The notes under the pieces are model-generated. The model did not search any database. It saw nothing but the letters and a program-made list of their open reading frames with translations, and had not been told where the DNA came from. This document shows, piece after piece, positions 1-8,314 of a stretch of 64,000 nt of DNA. How positions within the stretch are numbered: the first letter of the stretch is position 1; each line of letters begins with the position of its first letter. Position numbers and translations under genes: made by a program. Origin of the DNA: an uncultured Polaribacter sp. (GTDB lineage: Bacteria > Bacteroidota > Bacteroidia > Flavobacteriales > Flavobacteriaceae); contig NZ_CANNFH010000008.1 of NCBI RefSeq assembly GCF_947503875.1, forward strand, positions 1-64,000, given 5' to 3'.

Positions 1-77
1 GATGGTTGATGGTTGATGGTTGATGGTTGATGGTTGATGGTTGATGGTTGATGGTTGATGGTTGATGGTTGATGGTT
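1..77. repeat. Heptamer tandem repeat (GATGGTT x11)
   Basis: Eleven perfect head-to-tail copies of the 7-bp unit GATGGTT run from the window edge, so the true array may be longer. It is followed by a terminator hairpin and lies downstream of accA. There is no spacer, so it is not a CRISPR array. Several other gaps in the window also hold 7-bp-periodic tracts with different heptamers. Confidence 0.97.
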
Positions 78-82
78 AAAAT

Positions 83-119
83 AAAAAAGCGAAAATCTAT
101 TTTAGATTTTCGCTTTTTT
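83..119 (-). terminator. Intrinsic terminator, possibly bidirectional, after accA
   Basis: A perfect inverted repeat pairs AAAAAAGCGAAAATCT (83-98) with its complement at 104-119 around a five-base loop. The A and T runs on the two arms give a U-tract in either direction. It lies 88 bp past the accA stop codon, so it probably ends the tgt-to-accA transcript and perhaps a gene converging from outside the window. Confidence 0.85.
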
Positions 120-149
120 ATTTTTTAAATATTATGATTCTTTCCTTTC

Positions 150-177
150 ACTCCTTACTCCTAACTCCTCACTCTTC
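150..177. repeat. Degenerate heptamer tract
   Basis: Four adjacent 7-mers (ACTCCTT, ACTCCTA, ACTCCTC, ACTCTTC) lie between the terminator and the end of accA. They keep the 7-bp phase but vary in one or two bases, like the other heptad tracts in this window. Confidence 0.7.
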
Positions 178-206
178 AATTTTCACCACTCACCCTAAGA
201 AAAAAG

Positions 207-1160
207 CTACTCTTTATATACGCCCATATTTGCGTATTTATCCATTCTCTTTGCAACTAAATCTGCATCAGATAAATCTTTTAATTCCTCAAAGGCTTTT
301 ACTATTTGACTTTCTACTGCTTCAAAAGCTCCTTTTCTATCAGAATGAGCACCACCAACAGGTTCTTTAATTATCGCATCAATTAGCTTTAATTTTTTCA
401 TGTCTTTACCTGTTAATTTTAGGGCTTCTGCCGCTTGTTCTTTGTACTCCCAACTTCTCCATAAAATAGAAGAACAAGATTCTGGAGAAATTACAGTATA
501 CCAAGTATTTTCCATCATATACACCCTATCTCCTACTCCAATACCTAAAGCACCACCAGAAGCTCCTTCACCAATAACAATAGTTATAATTGGTGTTTTT
601 AAACGAGTCATTTCTAAAATATTTCTTGCAATAGCCTCTCCTTGGCCACGTTCTTCTGCCTCTAAACCTGGGTAAGCTCCTGGTGTATCTAAAAGCGTAA
701 CAACAGGAATACCAAATTTTTCGGCCATTTTCATTAAACGTAATGCTTTTCTGTATCCTTCAGGATTTGCCATACCAAAATTTCTATATTGGCGTGTTTT
801 GGTATTATAGCCTTTTTGTTGACCAATAAACATATAAGATTGGTCTCCTATTTTTCCCAAACCACCAATCATGGCTTTATCATCTTTTACAGACCTGTCT
901 CCATGCAACTCCATAAAAGTATCTCCACAAATGGCATTTATATAGTCTAAAGTGTAAGGTCTATTAGGGTGTCTAGACAATTGTACACGCTGCCAAGGTG
1001 TTAAGTTTTTGTATATATCTTTTCTAGCCTCTGCTAATTTCTTTTGTATTTTCTTGCAAGTCGCGGTAACATCTACGTCACTTTCTTCACCAATTATCTG
1101 ACACTTTTGCAGTTGATCTTGTAAATCTTTAATTGGCATTTCAAAATCTAAATATTCCAT
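207..1160 (-). CDS. accA: Acetyl-CoA carboxylase carboxyltransferase, alpha subunit
   Basis: With AccD this cytoplasmic subunit transfers the carboxyl group from biotin on AccB to acetyl-CoA, making malonyl-CoA for fatty acid synthesis. The 317 residues match the family length. An N-terminal helical part (about 1-60) precedes the crotonase-fold domain, which shows [11 protein letters not shown] near residue 155 and [19 protein letters not shown] near 195, the glycine-rich active-site segments. It is the last gene of the minus-strand series tgt, permease, EamA, accA and is followed by a strong terminator. No accD or biotin carboxylase gene lies in the window, as expected because these genes are scattered in Bacteroidota. 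Confidence 0.97.
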   Translation of the reverse strand: MEYLDFEMPIKDLQDQLQKCQIIGEESDVDVTATCKKIQKKLAEARKDIYKNLTPWQRVQLSRHPNRPYTLDYINAICGDTFMELHGDRSVKDDKAMIGGLGKIGDQSYMFIGQQKGYNTKTRQYRNFGMANPEGYRKALRLMKMAEKFGIPVVTLLDTPGAYPGLEAEERGQGEAIARNILEMTRLKTPIITIVIGEGASGGALGIGVGDRVYMMENTWYTVISPESCSSILWRSWEYKEQAAEALKLTGKDMKKLKLIDAIIKEPVGGAHSDRKGAFEAVESQIVKAFEELKDLSDADLVAKRMDKYANMGVYKE

Positions 1161-1234
1161 TTTGTAGTGATTTGATTTTAGTTATTTATGATAACAAACA
1201 TACTATAAAAATTACTTTTTAGTGTTAATTTGTT

Positions 1235-2149
1235 TTACTTTTTTCTCTTAAGCTTTTCAGTAATTTTAGATTTTAAAGTAGTTCTATTCTTTAAAATTCC
1301 ATTCAATAAAACCACAAACAAAACAATAAATGCACCTACATAAAAGCTTTTACTCATTTGTTCTTTTTCACCAAAAATTAATAATGCTAAAATTATGGCG
1401 TAAATGGGCTCTAAATTAACGGTTAACATTACTGTGTATGGAGATATGTATTTCATTATTTTTACTGATGCAATAAATGCATAAGCAGTGCAAATGCTAC
1501 TTAAAATTAACAAATACAACCAATCCATTTTAGGAATACTAAAAAAACTAGCAGTAAAAGCGTCATTTATTAGTAAATAAAAACTGATAAAAACTACACC
1601 AAAAAAAAGTTGATATAAAGAAATTATTTCTGCACTATATCTCTTTATAAACAGCCCGTTTAAAACGGCAAACAAAGCACCTAAAAAAGAGGCTATTAAC
1701 GCATAAATAACACCAAGTGTGTATTGGCTTTCGAATTTAAAAATAACATAAAGACCAACAATTACCAATAAACCTAAAATAATTTCTATAGATTTTAAGC
1801 GCCTTCTAAAAAACAAAGGTTCTAATAAGGAAGTAAAAAAAGCGCCTGTACTCATAGTTACTAATGCCACAGAAACATTAGAAACTTTTATCGCTTTAAA
1901 AAAAAACACCCAGTGCAAAGCAATTACAGTGCCCGTAAAAAAGAACTTTAGAACAGCTTTACCGTCTATTTTTAGAGATTTTCTTTTCCATAGAAAATAG
2001 ATTGCAATAAAAATTACGGCTAAGGACATTCTAAACCAAACTAGTGGAATGGCATCTATAGTAATTAATGCCCCTAAAATTGCTGTAAATCCCCATATAA
2101 AAACAATAAGGTGCAGTAGTAAGTAGTTTTGTAACTTATTTTCTGGCAT
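1235..2149 (-). CDS. EamA/DMT-family transporter
   Basis: A 304-residue inner-membrane protein with about ten hydrophobic helices arranged as two EamA repeats (roughly 7-140 and 150-287), the layout of drug/metabolite transporters such as RhaT and YdcZ relatives. The second half carries the typical SLYQLFFG and VMLTVNLEPIYAIILALLIF segments. The tail is basic (ends near KLKRKK), which fits a cytoplasmic C-terminus. It overlaps the end of the upstream permease gene by 14 bp, so the two are probably translationally coupled. The substrate cannot be told from sequence; amino-acid or metabolite export is common in the family. Confidence 0.9.
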   Translation of the reverse strand: MPENKLQNYLLLHLIVFIWGFTAILGALITIDAIPLVWFRMSLAVIFIAIYFLWKRKSLKIDGKAVLKFFFTGTVIALHWVFFFKAIKVSNVSVALVTMSTGAFFTSLLEPLFFRRRLKSIEIILGLLVIVGLYVIFKFESQYTLGVIYALIASFLGALFAVLNGLFIKRYSAEIISLYQLFFGVVFISFYLLINDAFTASFFSIPKMDWLYLLILSSICTAYAFIASVKIMKYISPYTVMLTVNLEPIYAIILALLIFGEKEQMSKSFYVGAFIVLFVVLLNGILKNRTTLKSKITEKLKRKK

Positions 2150-3227
2150 TTATATATAGATATACTGCTAATATACCAAACATAATATTAGGTAACCAAA
2201 CGTATACCAAAGAGTTTACTGCGGCTACAGAACCTAAAACTTCTCCAATTTTCATAAAAAACACGTACAAAAACATAATACCAACTCCTAAAGCTAAGTT
2301 AACACCTGTACCTCCTCTTCGTTTTCTAAAAGCTAAAGCAACTGCTATTATTGTTAATATATAGCTGGCAATAGGTAAACTGGTTCTTTTGTAAAGTTCT
2401 ACTAAATATGCATTTAAATTTTTAACCCCTCTTTTTTTAGATAAATCTATAAAGTCTATTAATTCATCTGATGGCATTTCTTGTGCAAATGCAGATTTAT
2501 AAATTAAATCTCGTGGTGTAAAATTAAAAACAGTGTCAATTTTTCTACCTTCTGCAATGCTATCTCTTTTTTTAAAGAGATAACGCTTGCGCCAACCTGT
2601 TAAAGTAAATGTAGAATCTTCTTTATTATATTTTAAATTATCTGCAAATAATTTAGATCTTAATTCTAAACCATTGTAAGTTTCAGAAGTAAAATCGTTA
2701 CCAGAATTGGTATCTACATTAAAGCGTTTTAAATATATATAAGTACTATCTGTGAGTTGTAAACTAAAGTCTTTTACATACTTTAATTCATTTTTTTGCT
2801 TGGTGCTATTTATATATTGCTTCTCAAATTTTTTGCGCACCTTACTACTATTAGGAACCACATAATGATTCATAGCTAAAGATATTAAAGTAACCAAAGT
2901 TGCGCCTACAAAATAAGGGTATAATAATCTAGTAAAAGATACTTTTGCGTTGGTTATGGCAATAATCTCTGTATTGTTAGATAGCTTAGATGTAAATAAA
3001 ATAACCGCAATAAATAGTGCCAAAGGCATAAATGTATTTGCGTAATAGATTGTAAAATTAAGATAATAATCGTTTAAAATTTCTTGAAGACCTAAATTTG
3101 GGTGCTCTAAAAAATTATCTATTTTTTCTGATACATCAATTGCTATTGCAATAGGTATTAAGATTAATAAGGTAAACAAGAATGTTACCAAATAACGTTT
3201 TAATATGTACCAATCAATTATTTTCAT
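2136..3227 (-). CDS. LptF/LptG family (YjgP/YjgQ) permease
   Basis: A 363-residue protein of the family that forms the membrane part of the LptB2FG ABC transporter, which extracts lipopolysaccharide from the inner membrane. It shows three N-terminal helices (about 12-30, 60-80, 100-120), a large periplasmic beta-jellyroll-like domain (about 130-265) and three C-terminal helices (from about 275). The opening IIDWYILKRYLVTFLFTL is typical. It lies between tgt and an EamA gene. Bacteroidota often encode two or more such proteins, so I do not assign lptF or lptG. Confidence 0.9.
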   Translation of the reverse strand: MKIIDWYILKRYLVTFLFTLLILIPIAIAIDVSEKIDNFLEHPNLGLQEILNDYYLNFTIYYANTFMPLALFIAVILFTSKLSNNTEIIAITNAKVSFTRLLYPYFVGATLVTLISLAMNHYVVPNSSKVRKKFEKQYINSTKQKNELKYVKDFSLQLTDSTYIYLKRFNVDTNSGNDFTSETYNGLELRSKLFADNLKYNKEDSTFTLTGWRKRYLFKKRDSIAEGRKIDTVFNFTPRDLIYKSAFAQEMPSDELIDFIDLSKKRGVKNLNAYLVELYKRTSLPIASYILTIIAVALAFRKRRGGTGVNLALGVGIMFLYVFFMKIGEVLGSVAAVNSLVYVWLPNIMFGILAVYLYINARK

Positions 3228-3372
3228 CCCATGCTAAATTCCCATCCTAAATCCTTCCCAAAGAGAAGGACTTTTGCGAAGTGAATTTCTTTTACTTATT
3301 GCTTATAATTTAATTAATTTTTACCAATAAACTTGACTTAATTAAATAGCTCTTAATGTCTTGTTTGTCTTT

Positions 3373-3407
3373 CTTCTTGCCTCCTGTCTCTTGTCTCTCG
3401 CCTAATG
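3373..3407. repeat. Degenerate heptamer tract
   Basis: Five consecutive 7-mers (CTTCTTG, CCTCCTG, TCTCTTG, TCTCTCG, CCTAATG) lie in the 189-bp gap between tgt and the permease, 10 bp after the tgt stop codon. The phase is kept while the bases drift. A small imperfect hairpin (TCCTT/AAGGA) at about 3250-3270 is the only other structure in this gap. Confidence 0.55.
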
Positions 3408-3416
3408 ACTAAAAAA

Positions 3417-4547
3417 CTACAAACGATTATCCATTTGTTTAACCATTTTATCTTTCCATTCTCTAAAATCTCCAGCTAAAATGTGCTTTCTTGCTTCTCT
3501 TGTTAACCAAACGTAAAACCCTAAATTGTGTATAGATGCTATTTGTTTACCTAACATTTCTTTAGACGCAAATAAATGACGTAAATAGGCTTTTGAATAA
3601 ATTAAATCTACCTCTGTAATTCCCATTGAATCTATTGGAGAAAAATCATCTGCCCATTTTTTATTTTTGATATTGATGCTGCCATGTGCAGTAAACAACA
3701 TTCCGTTTCTTGCATTTCTAGTTGGCATTACACAATCGAACATGTCTATACCCAAAGCAATGTTTTCTAAAATATTAATTGGTGTACCAACACCCATTAA
3801 ATAACGCGGTTTGTCTTCTGGTAAAACTTCAGTTACTACCTCTGTCATGGCATACATTTCTTCTGCAGGTTCACCTACTGAAAGACCACCAATTGCATTG
3901 GCTTGCTGATTAGAGTTTGCAATATATTCTGCAGATTGCCTTCTTAAATCTTTATATGTGCTTCCTTGCACAATTGGCATAAATGTTTGCTCAAAACCAT
4001 ATTTGTAAGGTAGTTTTTCTAAATGATTTATACATCTATCTAACCACCTATGCGTCATGTGCATAGAGCGTTTTGCATAATTGTATTCGCAAGGATAAGG
4101 TGTGCACTCATCAAAAGCCATAATAATGTCTGCTCCAATTGTTCTTTGGGTTTCCATTACGTTTTCTGGCGTAAAAAAGTGCATAGAACCATCTATATGA
4201 CTTTTAAATTTTACACCTTCTTCGTTAATTTTTCTTCGTCCAGAAAGAGAATATACCTGGTAACCACCAGAATCTGTAAGAATATTTCTATCCCAATTCA
4301 TAAACTTGTGTAAACCACCTGCTTTTTCTAAAATTTCTAAACCTGGTCTTAAAAATAAATGGTAGGTATTTCCTAGAATAATATCTGGATTTACTTGTTG
4401 TTTTAATTCGGTTTGATGTACGCCTTTTACAGTACCAACTGTACCTACAGGCATAAATATTGGCGTTTCTATGGTGCCATGATCTGTGGTAATAACGCCT
4501 GCTCTGGCTTTACTCTTAGGATCTGTTGTTTTTAGGTTGAATTTCAT
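3417..4547 (-). CDS. tgt: tRNA-guanine transglycosylase (queuine tRNA-ribosyltransferase)
   Basis: Exchanges guanine-34 in GUN anticodons for the queuine precursor preQ1. I take the ATG at 4547 (376 aa, starting MKFNLKTTDPKSKARAG) rather than 30 bp upstream, because family members start close to this motif. The catalytic region ILTDSGGYQVYSL, the preQ1 site (GLSVGEPAEEMY) and GIDMFDCVMPTRNARNG are intact. The C-terminal zinc site is odd. The three cysteines of the usual CxCxxC group are absent; the region reads SPIDSMGITEVDLIYSKAYL, although the later histidine (ASIHNLGF) remains. The fold is otherwise full length. tRNA-Tyr(GUA) in this window would be a substrate. Confidence 0.95.
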   Translation of the reverse strand: MKFNLKTTDPKSKARAGVITTDHGTIETPIFMPVGTVGTVKGVHQTELKQQVNPDIILGNTYHLFLRPGLEILEKAGGLHKFMNWDRNILTDSGGYQVYSLSGRRKINEEGVKFKSHIDGSMHFFTPENVMETQRTIGADIIMAFDECTPYPCEYNYAKRSMHMTHRWLDRCINHLEKLPYKYGFEQTFMPIVQGSTYKDLRRQSAEYIANSNQQANAIGGLSVGEPAEEMYAMTEVVTEVLPEDKPRYLMGVGTPINILENIALGIDMFDCVMPTRNARNGMLFTAHGSINIKNKKWADDFSPIDSMGITEVDLIYSKAYLRHLFASKEMLGKQIASIHNLGFYVWLTREARKHILAGDFREWKDKMVKQMDNRL

Positions 4548-4650
4548 TGTGGGCAAATATACCATTATTGTATGCAATGAAAAATTAAATAAATTGTATT
4601 TTTTTAAGGTGAAATAACTTTTGAATTACACTATTTGTTGGCAAGTATGT

Positions 4651-4770
4651 GCGTTAAGGATTGAGCGGTTTGTTTGAACTCTTTTTTGCTTTACCCTGAA
4701 TTAAATTCAGGATAAAGCAAAAAAAGTGAGTAGCGAAAGCCTGACCACGCTTTTTTGCGTGGGAACGCCC
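4651..4770 (-). repeat. Interspersed structured element, copy 1
   Basis: Read on the minus strand it starts 8 bases after the rluF stop codon with GGGCGTTCCCACGC, forms a CCACGC-A6-GCGTGG hairpin, then a long hairpin built on a GAATTTAATTC centre flanked by CCT/AGG and TTTGCTTTA-type arms, and closes with CCTTAACGC, which pairs with the opening GCGTT. Related copies are at 13880-13991 and 36001-36082. The long inner hairpin with its U-rich arm could also serve as the rluF terminator. It may be a non-coding RNA or RNA 3'-end element. I know of widespread flavobacterial elements of this kind but cannot name one with certainty. Confidence 0.8.
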
Positions 4771-4778
4771 AAATAAAA

Positions 4779-5687
4779 TTACCTGCGTTTCTTTTTTGAT
4801 GAAAAACTAGTGTTTTTTCTTTTGTTTTTGGGTGATGATTTTCTGAAAGATGCGCTTTTTTTATTGAAGGCATTTTTAGTTGGTGCTGGTTTTTTCTTAG
4901 AAATTTTAGGTTTCGATTTTTCTTTTACCACAGAAGCTTCCTCGGTTTTAGAAGAAGTTGCAATCATTTTATTGATTTGTTGCATTTCTTCGTCGGTTAA
5001 CTCGCGCCAATCACCTGTTTGTAGATAGCCTAATTCTACATTCATTATTCGGGTTCTTTTTAACTTGGTTACTTCATAATCTAAATATTCGCACATTCTG
5101 CGAATTTGCCTGTTTAAACCTTGTGTTAAAATGATTTTAAAAATTTTATCGCTTACTTTTTCTACCAAACATTTATTGGTTACTGTGCCTAAAATAGGAA
5201 TTCCATTTCCCATTTTCTCGATAAAATCTGGAGTGATCGTTTTATTTACAGATACAAAATATTCTTTCTCGTGATTGTTACCTGCACGTAAAATTTTGTT
5301 TACAATATCACCATCATTGGTTAAAAAAATTAAGCCTTCAGAAGGTTTGTCTAAGCGACCAATAGGAAATAATCTTTCTGGGTGATTGATGTGTTTTACA
5401 ATGTTATTAGGTTCTCTATCGTCTGTTGTAGATACAATACCAATAGGTTTATTTAGGGCAATGTAAAGGGTTTTGTTTTGGGGTTTTACCAACCTGCCAT
5501 CTAACTTTACCACATCTTTTTTACCAACTCTGTTACCCAATTGTGTAGGTTTGCCGTTTATGGTAACTCTACCTTCGTTAATAAAACGTTCTGCCTCTCT
5601 TCTAGAGCAAATACCAGAAGAGCTAATGTATTTATTAAGATTTATAGTTTGTTTGTTATTGGTATCCAACGCAAAAAATTTGGGCAA
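4779..5687 (-). CDS. rluF: rRNA pseudouridine synthase, RluF-like
   Basis: Isomerises uridine to pseudouridine in 23S rRNA (U2604 in E. coli RluF, which can also modify tRNA-Tyr). An S4 RNA-binding domain (about 17-65, [19 protein letters not shown]) precedes the RsuA/RluB/E/F catalytic domain. The catalytic Asp is in [20 protein letters not shown], and [14 protein letters not shown] and [20 protein letters not shown] match RluF closely. A lysine/serine-rich tail of about 70 residues (from 235) extends beyond the E. coli length and may bind RNA. The start is a TTG at 5687. An interspersed RNA-like element follows directly. Confidence 0.93.
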   Translation of the reverse strand: MPKFFALDTNNKQTINLNKYISSSGICSRREAERFINEGRVTINGKPTQLGNRVGKKDVVKLDGRLVKPQNKTLYIALNKPIGIVSTTDDREPNNIVKHINHPERLFPIGRLDKPSEGLIFLTNDGDIVNKILRAGNNHEKEYFVSVNKTITPDFIEKMGNGIPILGTVTNKCLVEKVSDKIFKIILTQGLNRQIRRMCEYLDYEVTKLKRTRIMNVELGYLQTGDWRELTDEEMQQINKMIATSSKTEEASVVKEKSKPKISKKKPAPTKNAFNKKSASFRKSSPKNKRKNTSFSSKKKRR

Positions 5688-5820
5688 AAATAAACATTAA
5701 TTTCTGATGCTTTTTTTGAAAGTTCTTTTTTTATTGAAACTTATAAAAAGTATTTTAAGAAAGTAGAAACTTTGTTATAAACTTTCTATTAATGAACCTA
5801 AAGGTGAGTATTTTAACTAT

Positions 5821-8115
5821 TTAGTCGGTCAATTCAAAAGAATCTTCGATATTGGTTTTAGAGCTTCCTCCTACAAATACCTTAAATTCTCCAACCTCTG
5901 CTTCCCATTTGTTATTTGCAGAATAAAATTCTAATGTTTTTGCATCTATGGTAAAACTCACTTTCTTAGATTCGCCAGCTTTTAGATCTACTATTTTAAA
6001 ACCTTTTAACTCTTTTACTGGTCTTATAATACTAGCATATAAATCTTGTATATACAACTGCACAACCTCTTTACCTCTATAATTACCTGAGTTTTTTAGG
6101 GTAAAAGTTACTTTAATATTCCCTTTTTTATTGCAACTTTTTGCGCTTAACTTTAAGTTATCGTATGTAAAAGTAGTGTAACTTAAACCATAACCAAATT
6201 CATATAGTGGATCATTAGAAATATCTCCATAATGCGACCAAAAAACAGTATTTGCATCGTGATCTGATGTTTTGGGTCTTCCTGTACTTTTGTGATTGTA
6301 ATAAATTGGCACTTGCCCCACATGTTTTGGAAAAGTCATTGGTAATTTTCCAGAAGGATTGTAATCACCATATAAAACTTGCGCAATTGCATTACCACTT
6401 TGTGTACCTAGTTGCCATGCTTCTAATATTGATGGTATATTAGCATCTGCCCAATTAATGGTTAATGGGCGCCCATTCATCAACACCAATACTATATTTT
6501 TATTTACCTCATAAACGGCTTCTAATAATTGTTGTTGAAAGCTTGGCAAACCTAAATCTACTCTACTTCTACCTTCACCAGACTGAAAACCATGTTCACC
6601 TAAAACCATAATTACAACATCTTTATTTCTTGCAGTTCTTACAGCTTCATTAAATCCGGATTTATCGGTTGTATTTATTTGTGTTTCTTTTACAAATGTT
6701 GGCGTTCCTGTATATAATTTTGGACCAGAAGCAAAAGTTATGTTGTTATTAGGATATGCTTTTAAACCTTCTAGTACAGAAATTGCTGTATTATCTTCTG
6801 CAGCCAATCTCCAACTGCCTAAAGGACTCGTTTTATCGTCTGCCAAATCTCCTATAACTGCGATATTTAAACCTTGCTTTTTTAACGGTAACAAATTGGT
6901 ACTATTTTTTAATAAAACCATAGATTTTTTTGCCATATCCAATACTCCTGCATGTAATTCTTTACTTCCTAGTACTTCTTTTTCTCTTGCTTCATCACAA
7001 TATTTATAAGGATCATCAAATAAACCCAACTCAAATTTTACTTTTAAAATTCTAGCGGCTGCTTGGTTAATATAAGCTTCTTTTACCTTACCATCTTTTA
7101 CAAGCCCTGCTAAATGCTTTACGTATGCATAAGATTCCATATCCATATCTGAGCCTGCTTTTGCTGCAATTTCTGCGGCATGTTTATTGTCTTTTGCATA
7201 ACCATGTGCAATCATTTCTTTAATAGAACCCCAATCAGAAACCACAAAACCATTAAAACCCCATTCTTCTTTTAAAATTGTTCTTTGTAAGTGTTGGCTA
7301 CCTGTTGCAGGTATGCCATCTGCATCGTTAAAAGCGTTCATAAACGTTTTAACACCTGCATCTTTAGCCGCTTTAAAAGGTGGTAAAATTGTATTTCTTA
7401 GTGTAGATGGATTTACTTCTGTAGTATTATAATCTCTACCAGCCTCTGCAAAACCATAAGCAGCAAAGTGTTTTGCACAAGCTGCAATTGTGTTATGTGC
7501 AGATAAATCTTCTCCTTGAAAACCCTCTACTCTTGCCTTTGCGATTAAAGAGGCTAAGTAAGTATCTTCTCCTGCTCCTTCCATAACACGTCCCCATCTT
7601 GCATCTCTAGAAATATCTACCATTGGTGCAAAAGTCCAATTAATACCTTCTGCAGAAGCTTCTACTGCCGCATTTCTTGCAGCTGTTTTTATAGCCTCTA
7701 AATCCCAACTTGCAGCTTCTGCAAGCGGAATAGGTGCCAATGTTTTATGCCCATGAATTACATCAAAACCAATTATTAAAGGAATACCTAATCTTGTTTC
7801 TTCTACCGCTATTTTCTGAACTGCTTTTACGTTTTTTACACCACGTACATTTAACATAGCACCAACCAAACCGTTTTTTAGATCTTGGTATTTTTTTGCT
7901 GCATTCCCATTTTTTGGTTTAGGCCCAGTAGCATCCCAAAAACCATTGTATAAATTCATTTGACCAATTTTTTCTTCTAAAGTCATTACACTCAAAAGAG
8001 AATCTACTTTTTGGTCTATTACAGATTTTTTAGATTTATTTTTAGGAGAATTGCAACTAGCAAACCCTAATATGGCAAATGCTAAAAGGTATATAAACTT
8101 AACTCTTTTATTCAT
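5821..8115 (-). CDS. bglX: GH3 beta-glucosidase, BglX-like lipoprotein
   Basis: A 764-residue glycoside hydrolase family 3 enzyme that removes glucose (possibly xylose) from the non-reducing ends of oligosaccharides. A lipoprotein signal ends at Cys20 (LAFAILGFASCNS), so it should be anchored to a membrane facing the periplasm or the outside. The N-terminal barrel (about 35-370) has the nucleophile Asp in GFNGFVVSDWGSI. The second domain carries the likely acid/base Glu in HGFQSGEGRSRVDLG near 520. A fibronectin-III-like domain closes the protein (about 670-750). It follows the GH3-PA14 gene by 199 bp and is the last gene of the xylose/xylo-oligosaccharide locus. Confidence 0.93.
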   Translation of the reverse strand: MNKRVKFIYLLAFAILGFASCNSPKNKSKKSVIDQKVDSLLSVMTLEEKIGQMNLYNGFWDATGPKPKNGNAAKKYQDLKNGLVGAMLNVRGVKNVKAVQKIAVEETRLGIPLIIGFDVIHGHKTLAPIPLAEAASWDLEAIKTAARNAAVEASAEGINWTFAPMVDISRDARWGRVMEGAGEDTYLASLIAKARVEGFQGEDLSAHNTIAACAKHFAAYGFAEAGRDYNTTEVNPSTLRNTILPPFKAAKDAGVKTFMNAFNDADGIPATGSQHLQRTILKEEWGFNGFVVSDWGSIKEMIAHGYAKDNKHAAEIAAKAGSDMDMESYAYVKHLAGLVKDGKVKEAYINQAAARILKVKFELGLFDDPYKYCDEAREKEVLGSKELHAGVLDMAKKSMVLLKNSTNLLPLKKQGLNIAVIGDLADDKTSPLGSWRLAAEDNTAISVLEGLKAYPNNNITFASGPKLYTGTPTFVKETQINTTDKSGFNEAVRTARNKDVVIMVLGEHGFQSGEGRSRVDLGLPSFQQQLLEAVYEVNKNIVLVLMNGRPLTINWADANIPSILEAWQLGTQSGNAIAQVLYGDYNPSGKLPMTFPKHVGQVPIYYNHKSTGRPKTSDHDANTVFWSHYGDISNDPLYEFGYGLSYTTFTYDNLKLSAKSCNKKGNIKVTFTLKNSGNYRGKEVVQLYIQDLYASIIRPVKELKGFKIVDLKAGESKKVSFTIDAKTLEFYSANNKWEAEVGEFKVFVGGSSKTNIEDSFELTD

Positions 8116-8314
8116 TTTTATAATTTATTATAGATTGTGAAAACTCTACTGATTTACCCCTAGAAATAAAAACGGCCATCTGCATAAAAGACCATCTTCT
8201 AACATTACTAAATGTAAAAATTCTATTGAATTGTTGCTCAATTTACTAAATATAGTGAAGTAAAAAAAATTAGCATTTATGAGTACTACTTTTTACGAGA
8301 TATAATTTTCGAAA

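Noticed and set aside
1..77. Possible CRISPR or telomere-like array
   Set aside because: The unit is 7 bp without spacers, and no cas gene or chromosome end is indicated.
4691..4873. 60-residue minus-strand frame beside rluF
   Set aside because: It combines the interspersed element with an out-of-frame part of the rluF tail.
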